NCBI GenBank assembly: GCA_029879825.1
Contig: JAOUPL010000001.1
Span: forward strand, 1-38,271
DNA length: 38,271 nucleotides
Source: Candidatus Bathyarchaeota archaeon
GTDB taxonomy: Archaea; Thermoproteota; Bathyarchaeia; Bathyarchaeales; Bathyarchaeaceae
Reading direction: 5' to 3'
Positions 33,483 through 38,271 of this stretch are shown here, piece by piece. Both the position numbers and the translations under genes were made by a program. The first letter of the stretch is position 1; each line of letters begins with the position of its first letter. The notes beneath the pieces were generated by a model that ran no database searches, had not been told where the DNA came from, and was given only the letters and a program-made list of their open reading frames with translations.

Positions 33483-33806
33483 CAAGGCGCGCGCGTTAGA
33501 CTCACTTTCCTTTGTCCCAGTAATTCATGCATGCATGCTTGCTATATCCACACAAAGTTCACACGAAACCCTTCCAGACCCCCGCACACAAACCTTCATG
33601 TTGACAAACCTAGTGGTAATCTTTTCTATTGTTAGTCTAGCTTTTCTTTTTGCGTCAAGAACAGAATTTGCATCGCATGTGCAAGAATTGTGCTAGAAGC
33701 ACGCCTAATCATGCATGCGCGAACGACACATTATAATTTATAATACTTTTTCTAAATTCACAAACTATATTTCTAATTTCTTGAATATTCCAGAAAGGTT
33801 GAGCAA
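33483..33806. other. 324-nt gap with palindromic tracts and a promoter
   Basis: GCGCGCGCG (33487-33495), CATGCATGCATGC (33526-33538) and CATGCATGCGCG (33710-33721) are alternating purine-pyrimidine tracts. TATAATTTATAATA at 33732-33745 is a likely promoter for the next gene. No ORF seen. Confidence 0.5.
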
Positions 33807-34214
33807 TTGAGACTATCAGAATTTATGCACATGCATAAAGGCGTAATCATCGTTCTCGGATTAATCATCGTTGTGGCAGTTGGATACATCGCAGTTAATC
33901 CCAATATAATTGGATTACCTACGCAAATAAGAATCATGGACGGAACTTGGGAAGATATAACCTTTCATGGACACGAATATCGGATTCTAGTAGAAAAAAG
34001 TGAACCAGTTACGTTTGCTAATTTTTCTTCAAGTAATTCTTCTTCATGGATTTTGTATATTTTCCTTACTGAAGGCTGGGATTTCCCAAGAATTGGAGAT
34101 GGAACATATCCAAATATCAAAGAAGGAGACATTATCTTCTACAAAGGTGTGAACATTAAAGTCAACAATATCGATGACTATAGTGTAACATTGTTGGTTA
34201 GTTGGGGAGAATGA
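33807..34214 (+). CDS. Small single-pass membrane or secreted protein, unknown
   Basis: 135 aa. After a short basic start (HMHKG) a membrane segment at about 13-32 (VIIVLGLIIVVAVGYIAV) is followed by an extracytoplasmic domain of mixed strands (EDITFHGHEYRILVEKSEPV). It looks like an uncleaved signal anchor with a beta-rich ectodomain. I do not recognise a family. The TTG start follows AAAGGTTGA. It is AT-rich and lies in the element-like region. Confidence 0.65.
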   Translation: MRLSEFMHMHKGVIIVLGLIIVVAVGYIAVNPNIIGLPTQIRIMDGTWEDITFHGHEYRILVEKSEPVTFANFSSSNSSSWILYIFLTEGWDFPRIGDGTYPNIKEGDIIFYKGVNIKVNNIDDYSVTLLVSWGE

Positions 34215-34645
34215 TGTTTCGCGTGCGTCTTTCCATTAACCGTTAACCGTTGTCCGTGGTGGTGGTGGGTGGTGGGTCAAATTTTAACCGCCAAAAGCGT
34301 GCGCTCAGGAGTTAGCCACAGCCCGCAACCAACACACTCGTAAACTCCCGGGGTGCCTCGGACCCAGCCCGCTGTATTTTGGGATGTTGCCCAAGGGTGT
34401 CTGCGGGTTCCGCGTGGAGGGATATACCTGCAGACACATCAACAATGGTAGTTGCATTGAGTCAAATTTCCGGGGAAAACAGCATTAAGTAAAATGGGGG
34501 CCCCAAACTAGAAACCAAATGGAAAGGCCGCGGATTTTGACGCGCGCGCACACGCGAAACAGCTAAAGTGCCCACTTAGATAATTTAATAAATACTTGGA
34601 AATAAGTAGCATTTGTAGTTTAGACGTGTAGGTTGGTCTTGGGTT
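34215..34645. other. 431-nt gap: GT-rich tract and purine-pyrimidine repeat
   Basis: TTAACCG is repeated in tandem near 34240, then a G-rich run (GGTGGTGGTGGGTGGTGGG, 34257-34275) that could form a weak G-quadruplex. CGCGCGCGCACACGCG is at 34541-34556. The middle (34320-34480) is GC-rich but has no ORF and no fold I recognise. TTTAATAAATA near 34590 may be the rhodopsin promoter. Confidence 0.45.
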
Positions 34646-35284
34646 TTGGTCGAAGAAGCTCTTGTTTTTTGGGTCGGAGCGGCGATATTCGGATTCACCT
34701 CATTGATGTTTGCTGCATTAGAAAAGCGAGGACATGGTGGCGAAATGGTTTTCGGATCCAATATCTTTGTAAGTTTTATCACAACGATCTCGTACGTAGT
34801 CATGGCTTTGGCGTTAGGTACTACAATTGCAGAGAATGGACAACCAATCTATTGGACAAGATGGCTTTTCTACATCGCCAGTTGTAGCATACTAACCCTG
34901 GACATCGCCTTCATCGCACGAAAGCCAGCTTCCAAAAAGGTTGAAGTCGCGTTATTCACTGGACTTACAATGTTCTGCGGTTTCTTGGCAAGCATAATTG
35001 TCACGGCTGATCGTTGGTGGTTCTTTGCTCTAAGTACGGCCGCTTATTTCGGCGTGCTCTACACACTATCTAAACGATTAGGAGATGAGAGCGTCAACGT
35101 AACCTCCATAATGTGGTTTGTGATGGTAACTTGGTCTCTGTTTCCAGTAGTTTGGGTGCTTGCGCCAACTGGCTTTGGAGTTCTCACGACATTTGTTGAG
35201 GCTATACTCTATCTTGCACTCGACCTAATAACCAAGGTAGCTTTCGGCTTGTATATTTCAGCACGACAGGACATTGGCAAGTAA
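34646..35284 (+). CDS. Type 1 microbial rhodopsin with altered counterion site
   Basis: 212 aa, seven membrane helices. Helix C aligns without gaps to bacteriorhodopsin (PIYW...): R72 matches R82, F75 replaces D85, S79 replaces T89, D86 matches D96. Helix F keeps WSxxPVVW (W163, W170). Helix G has ALDLITKVAFG with D193 (D212) and Schiff-base Lys K197 (K216). It should bind retinal, but without the primary proton acceptor it is unlikely to pump protons outward as bacteriorhodopsin does; sensing or another ion role is possible. The TTG start has a weak upstream GTAGG. Retinal synthesis genes are not in the window. Confidence 0.88.
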   Translation: MVEEALVFWVGAAIFGFTSLMFAALEKRGHGGEMVFGSNIFVSFITTISYVVMALALGTTIAENGQPIYWTRWLFYIASCSILTLDIAFIARKPASKKVEVALFTGLTMFCGFLASIIVTADRWWFFALSTAAYFGVLYTLSKRLGDESVNVTSIMWFVMVTWSLFPVVWVLAPTGFGVLTTFVEAILYLALDLITKVAFGLYISARQDIGK

Positions 35285-35297
35285 CAATCATAATCAA

Positions 35298-35308
35298 GCG
35301 CGCGCATG
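35298..35308. repeat. GCGCGCGCATG tract
   Basis: Alternating purine-pyrimidine tract 14 nt after the rhodopsin stop codon. Confidence 0.5.
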
Positions 35309-35403
35309 AATACTGTGCAAGTTTAGCATCCGACCTACATCGCTAAAATACATCTTGCTAGTAACCAAAACACAGTTATAACCTCTGCATTCTACATTAC
35401 TTT

Positions 35404-35919
35404 ATGGTCAAAGAAGTGAAATATAGCCTCATCAAAAAACTAGACAATGTGGAAATCAGGCTCTACAACAGCTTGATAATCGCCAAAGTTGACGGTTATG
35501 GTGATGCAGGCTTTAACCTTCTCTTCAACTATATCACAGGCAACAATACTCAAAAAACCACTTTAGAAATGACTTCACCCGTAATATCACAAAACATTGA
35601 AATGACTGCTCCCGTCCTATCAGAAAAAGACTCGATAGCATTCGTTATGCCTGAAAAATACACCTTGGAAACAACACCAAAACCTAATGATGAACGAATC
35701 AAAATCCAACAAATCCCAGAAAGATATGTAGCCGCACTAAGATTCAGCGGTCGCTGGACACCTTCAAATTTCGCAAAAAAATCAAAACAACTATTAAAAG
35801 AACTACAAACAGCAAAAATAAAAACAAGAGGAAACATTTTTGCAATGCGTTACAGCGGACCCTTCACACCATGGTTCATGCGGAAAAACGAAGTAGCAAC
35901 AGAAGTCCAACTCACCTAG
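35404..35919 (+). CDS. SOUL haem-binding family protein
   Basis: 171 aa, usual SOUL length. Signatures: VEIRLYNSLIIAKV near the start, IEMTAPV (about 65-71), and the end GPFTPWFMRKNEV. SOUL/HBP proteins bind haem or other tetrapyrroles. No signal peptide is seen, so it is cytoplasmic. ATG 35404 begins a clean frame. It lies between a type 1 rhodopsin and a heliorhodopsin on the same strand; a link between tetrapyrrole binding and light sensing is possible but only inferred from position. Confidence 0.92.
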   Translation: MVKEVKYSLIKKLDNVEIRLYNSLIIAKVDGYGDAGFNLLFNYITGNNTQKTTLEMTSPVISQNIEMTAPVLSEKDSIAFVMPEKYTLETTPKPNDERIKIQQIPERYVAALRFSGRWTPSNFAKKSKQLLKELQTAKIKTRGNIFAMRYSGPFTPWFMRKNEVATEVQLT

Positions 35920-35990
35920 AACTCTATACCTGCGCGTTCGATTTGGGTATGTGTGGGTGGTTAATTTTCAATCACTTACACTAGCTGGCA

Positions 35991-36000
35991 TGCGTACGCA
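35991..36000. repeat. TGCGTACGCA palindrome
   Basis: Perfect alternating purine-pyrimidine palindrome in the gap before the heliorhodopsin gene; GCGCGCAC (36023-36030) and TGTGCATGCA (36061-36070) follow. Confidence 0.5.
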
Positions 36001-36112
36001 GGGCTGAAAAAACATATTGGTAGCGCGCACTTTTCTTGAACACAAGTATCTTAGCGATACTGTGCATGCAGATCGCAAGTCATAAAAGCAGTCTCATACA
36101 GACTTTAGGAAC

Positions 36113-36937
36113 ATGAATAGAACAGAAAGATTAGAGAATATTGCGAAATCACCGATTTCATTTGGCTATCTTAGAAAGTTCAACATGGGAGCAGGCATTC
36201 TTCATTTTGCTCAAGGAATAGTTATGGTAGCTCTTGGGCTTTCTAAAGCCTACAACCGTGACATATTCACTTTCTATTTGAAGTTCAACATAGTGAGCAC
36301 TGACCCGCCCGTTATCCAAGTTGGGCCAGACCCTAAAATCCTGCTGACAATAGGCTACATAGGAGTCGTGGCCGCTCTCTTTCCCCTAATCTCTGCAATA
36401 GCACATTTCACAATCGCGTTTGCGAAGAACAATGCCTACAATGAAAATCTGAAAAAGGGCATGAACCCATACAGATGGTACGAATATGCCCTTTCAAGCT
36501 CAATAATGATATTCCTCATCGCTTCGTTCGTAGGAGTGTGGGAGCTATGGTCACTCGTGATGATATTTGTCTTGAACGCAATGATGATAATGTTCGGATA
36601 TCTTATGGAGAAAATCAATCAGTACACTGAAAAGACTGATTGGTCATCATTCATCCTTGGATGCATTTCAGGCGGAACACCCTGGATAGCGATATACGCT
36701 TATTTCATCGCAGCCATAAGCAGCGTGTCGCAGAACGTTCCCACATTTGTGTACCTGATACTGTTCATCTACTTCATTCTGTTCAACATCTTCGCAGTCA
36801 ACATGGTGTTGCAATACAAAGGCATCGGAAGGTGGAAGGATTACCTTTACGGCGAAAGAATCTACATAATCCTGAGCTTCGTTGCAAAAAGCATTCTGGC
36901 TTGGCTGGTATTCGTAGGAATCTATGCACCTTTCTAG
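36113..36937 (+). CDS. Heliorhodopsin
   Basis: 274 aa, seven hydrophobic segments. Hallmarks of heliorhodopsins: WYEYALSSSIMI with counterion E124, two His in the retinal region (H31 in AGILHFAQG, H98 in AIAHFTIAF), and the C-terminal VLQYKG...GERIYIILSFVAKSILAW with Schiff-base K259. In this family the N-terminus faces the cytoplasm, inverted relative to type 1 rhodopsins, and the proteins are light-responsive but not known as ion pumps. ATG start. It follows the SOUL gene and precedes a CPBP-like membrane protein on the same strand. Confidence 0.95.
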   Translation: MNRTERLENIAKSPISFGYLRKFNMGAGILHFAQGIVMVALGLSKAYNRDIFTFYLKFNIVSTDPPVIQVGPDPKILLTIGYIGVVAALFPLISAIAHFTIAFAKNNAYNENLKKGMNPYRWYEYALSSSIMIFLIASFVGVWELWSLVMIFVLNAMMIMFGYLMEKINQYTEKTDWSSFILGCISGGTPWIAIYAYFIAAISSVSQNVPTFVYLILFIYFILFNIFAVNMVLQYKGIGRWKDYLYGERIYIILSFVAKSILAWLVFVGIYAPF

Positions 36938-36940
36938 CAG

Positions 36941-36950
36941 GCGTACGTAC
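36941..36950. repeat. GCGTACGTAC tract
   Basis: Alternating purine-pyrimidine tract 4 nt after the heliorhodopsin stop; CACACACATGCGCGCGTG follows at 37011-37028. Confidence 0.5.
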
Positions 36951-37122
36951 TCCTCAAATCAGACTGTTCCAGTATGCTTGTGAGAGATAGTATAGGTTAC
37001 TATCTGCAAGCACACACATGCGCGCGTGCTAGGTGTATGAATTGTAGGCGGAAGAAAAATATTAAAAGAAATATCACCGACCTACGATTATTACGACTGG
37101 ATTATGAGTGTGATAAAATCAA

Positions 37123-37809
37123 ATGGCAAGCGGTTCGCTCGAATTTCGGGCAACAAACCTTGATTGCCTTTTGGCTCTTGTGATCGCATTCGGCCTACCC
37201 GTGGCGTGCGGGCTCCTGTACCCACTGACGGGCGCACTTGTCCCTCTAACACTGTATTATGGCTTGTGCTGCGTAGGCATCGTGAAGTGGCGGCGTGGAA
37301 CACTTGAGTATCGTCGTCCGAAGACTTGGGCCTTCCCCATTTTTCTGACGATGATCGCAATGCAGCTGATCCAACAGATCATTGGTTTTGTGCTAGTGCA
37401 ACCTGTGCCAAGCCCCGACGCAGTCGGAGTGCTCATCTCCCTTATTGTTTGGGCACCACTCAATGCTTTAATGGAGCAGTTGAGTTGGATCTACTGCTAC
37501 GATGCATTCGCCTCACGCTTCACTAAGAAGAGCCAGAGAATAGTGGGGAACATCGTCGGCCTCGTGTTGATGCTATCTCTAGTTGGACTTATCCATGTGC
37601 TCTTCTGGGCGAAATTCACGCCAGCATATTCACCGATCGGTAGCTTCTTCTTAGTTTTCATGGCCCTGCAATTCGTAACCACCGGTCTCTACATCATGCT
37701 GTATCGAAAAGTCCGCTCCATGATCCCTCTGGCATTAGTTCACATCATATCTGATGCGGGCTTGGTTCTCATTCCAGGATTCTCAATCTTCCCGTACCTT
37801 CTGCCATAG
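37123..37809 (+). CDS. CPBP-family-like integral membrane protein, degenerate motif 1
   Basis: 228 aa with six to seven hydrophobic segments. The order of motifs is that of CPBP/CAAX-type membrane peptidases: APLNALMEQLSWIYCYD for motif 1 (family EExxxR; here E-Q and no Arg), VGLIHVLFW for motif 2 (His), and LALVHIISDAGLV for motif 3 (HxxxD). The lost second Glu makes peptidase activity doubtful. ATG start. Its place after heliorhodopsin suggests a partner, but no function can be assigned. Confidence 0.65.
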   Translation: MASGSLEFRATNLDCLLALVIAFGLPVACGLLYPLTGALVPLTLYYGLCCVGIVKWRRGTLEYRRPKTWAFPIFLTMIAMQLIQQIIGFVLVQPVPSPDAVGVLISLIVWAPLNALMEQLSWIYCYDAFASRFTKKSQRIVGNIVGLVLMLSLVGLIHVLFWAKFTPAYSPIGSFFLVFMALQFVTTGLYIMLYRKVRSMIPLALVHIISDAGLVLIPGFSIFPYLLP

Positions 37810-37820
37810 GAACAATCGAG

Positions 37821-37934
37821 CTAGCTAGCTATAACTTGCGCGCGCAGCACGTAGTTCGGGTCCTTGCGCGAGAGGAACCTCCTGACGTGCTCGTATTCGC
37901 GCGCCATGAACTTCCTCAGCCTCGGCACTATCAC
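37821..37934 (-). CDS. Tiny basic protein, last of a three-gene run
   Basis: 37 aa, Arg-rich (PRLRKFMAREYEHVRRFLSR), GC-rich codons (AGG, CTG, CGC) like part of the integrase. The GTG start shares GTGA with the stop of the upstream 68-aa ORF and has GGGGGGAG 6 nt before it, good signs of real translation. The function is unknown; a truncated end of a larger mobile-element gene is possible. Confidence 0.45.
   Translation of the reverse strand: MIVPRLRKFMAREYEHVRRFLSRKDPNYVLRAQVIAS
37837..37846. repeat. TGCGCGCGCA palindrome
   Basis: Perfect alternating purine-pyrimidine palindrome 28 nt after the CPBP-like stop; it overlaps the 3' end of the opposite-strand small ORF. Confidence 0.5.
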
Positions 37935-38137
37935 TCGACTCTCCCCCCTTCCAGCCAATTGCCGCGTTCGTCCGGACGCTCCGACTGCTCCAACTTCTTT
38001 CCATTTTTTAAAAAGTTTTTTTCAGGACTACTCTTAGTTGTAGAATTTTTCATTTCCGTATCACAGTTGGAGCGCTTAAGGTCTATGTTCTCCCATACGC
38101 CGATCCGCTTCCCGTCCACGCGCGCTTTTGGACACAT
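37931..38137 (-). CDS. Small hydrophilic protein, middle of a three-gene run
   Basis: 68 aa, very charged, no membrane segment, two Cys. I do not recognise it. The ATG start lacks a clear ribosome site but lies 10 nt after the stop of the zinc-ribbon ORF, and its stop overlaps the next start by 4 nt, which supports an operon. Confidence 0.4.
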   Translation of the reverse strand: MCPKARVDGKRIGVWENIDLKRSNCDTEMKNSTTKSSPEKNFLKNGKKLEQSERPDERGNWLEGGRVE

Positions 38138-38147
38138 ATTGTATTGA

Positions 38148-38261
38148 CTAACCAGGTATTTCTGGGAAAAGGATTTTCTTTGTGGGAGCTCTGCAATTAG
38201 GGCACTCTTGCCTATTCACATTGTAAAGGGTCTTACAATATGGACATTCGATTCTGGTCAT
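38148..38261 (-). CDS. Zinc-ribbon protein, complete at 37 aa or C-terminal part of a larger gene
   Basis: The frame encodes MTRIECPYCKTLYNV followed by QECPNC, i.e. CxxC-x10-CxxC, a small zinc ribbon, ending PEIPG. The frame stays open upstream to the window edge, so a longer protein is possible. First of three closely packed minus-strand ORFs at the end of the window. Confidence 0.55.
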   Translation of the reverse strand: MTRIECPYCKTLYNVNRQECPNCRAPTKKILFPEIPG

Positions 38262-38271
38262 CTCATTGAAA

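Noticed and set aside
34257..34275. CRISPR or tandem-repeat array
   Set aside because: Only a short GGT-type run; no regularly spaced repeats occur anywhere in the window.
34633..34887. 84-aa ORF overlapping the rhodopsin gene
   Set aside because: It is an out-of-frame shadow; the rhodopsin frame matches a known family along its whole length.
31600..38271. Distal attachment site within the window
   Set aside because: No second copy of the tRNA-Trp 3' exon was found by eye.

Overview
The window is archaeal. It carries archaeal DnaG, Pelota, a family B DNA polymerase, archaeal-type Tyr/Phe/Trp tRNA synthetases, a type II methionine aminopeptidase, archaeal SRP RNA, TTG/GTG starts, TATA boxes about 25-30 nt upstream of RNA genes, and tRNA genes broken by several introns. 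Gene content and the multi-intron tRNAs suggest a TACK-type archaeon, perhaps Bathyarchaeia; that placement is inference.

Layout. 1-6.2 kb: tRNA-Pro(CGG), an FMN-binding glutamate-synthase-like protein convergent with a flavoprotein, a Gfo/Idh/MocA oxidoreductase, a family III CoA-transferase and UPF0147. 6.3-10.2 kb: a p27-like zinc protein, an unknown protein, an alkyltransferase-like protein, thymidylate kinase and an HD phosphohydrolase. 10.2-12.5 kb: an intron-containing tRNA-Glu, a 4Fe-4S protein, SRP RNA and a dCTP deaminase/dUTPase-family protein. 12.5-17 kb: a tRNA 2-thiolation enzyme, DUF3303, a phage-type metallopeptidase, CutA, a nucleotidyltransferase and Pelota. 17-21 kb: DNA polymerase B, DnaG and a Toprim protein. 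21-27 kb: synthetases for all three aromatic amino acids (TyrS, PheT, PheS, TrpS), with a GC-rich, structure-prone 300-nt segment between pheT and tyrS. 27-31.3 kb: flavin reductase, metal-dependent hydrolase, methionine aminopeptidase, a zinc-ribbon membrane protein, DUF1512 and 5S rRNA.

31.4-38.3 kb is accessory. A tRNA-Trp gene with four predicted introns is fused at its 3' end to a tyrosine-recombinase reading frame, the usual sign of an SSV-type integrated element. Downstream are a HEPN-like protein, a small membrane protein, a type 1 microbial rhodopsin whose primary counterion is replaced by Phe, a SOUL haem-binding protein, a heliorhodopsin, a degenerate CPBP-family membrane protein, and a run of tiny genes. 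Many gaps here carry self-complementary alternating purine-pyrimidine tracts just after stop codons.

Most striking observations: (1) tyrS is interrupted by a 32-nt insertion that folds into a canonical bulge-helix-bulge with splice points that restore the reading frame exactly, i.e. a probable mRNA intron cut by the tRNA-splicing endonuclease; (2) tRNA-Trp appears to need four splicing events, one intron being complementary to its own anticodon loop; (3) two different rhodopsins and a SOUL protein sit together; (4) the family B polymerase has lost three of the four exonuclease carboxylates but keeps an intact polymerase site.
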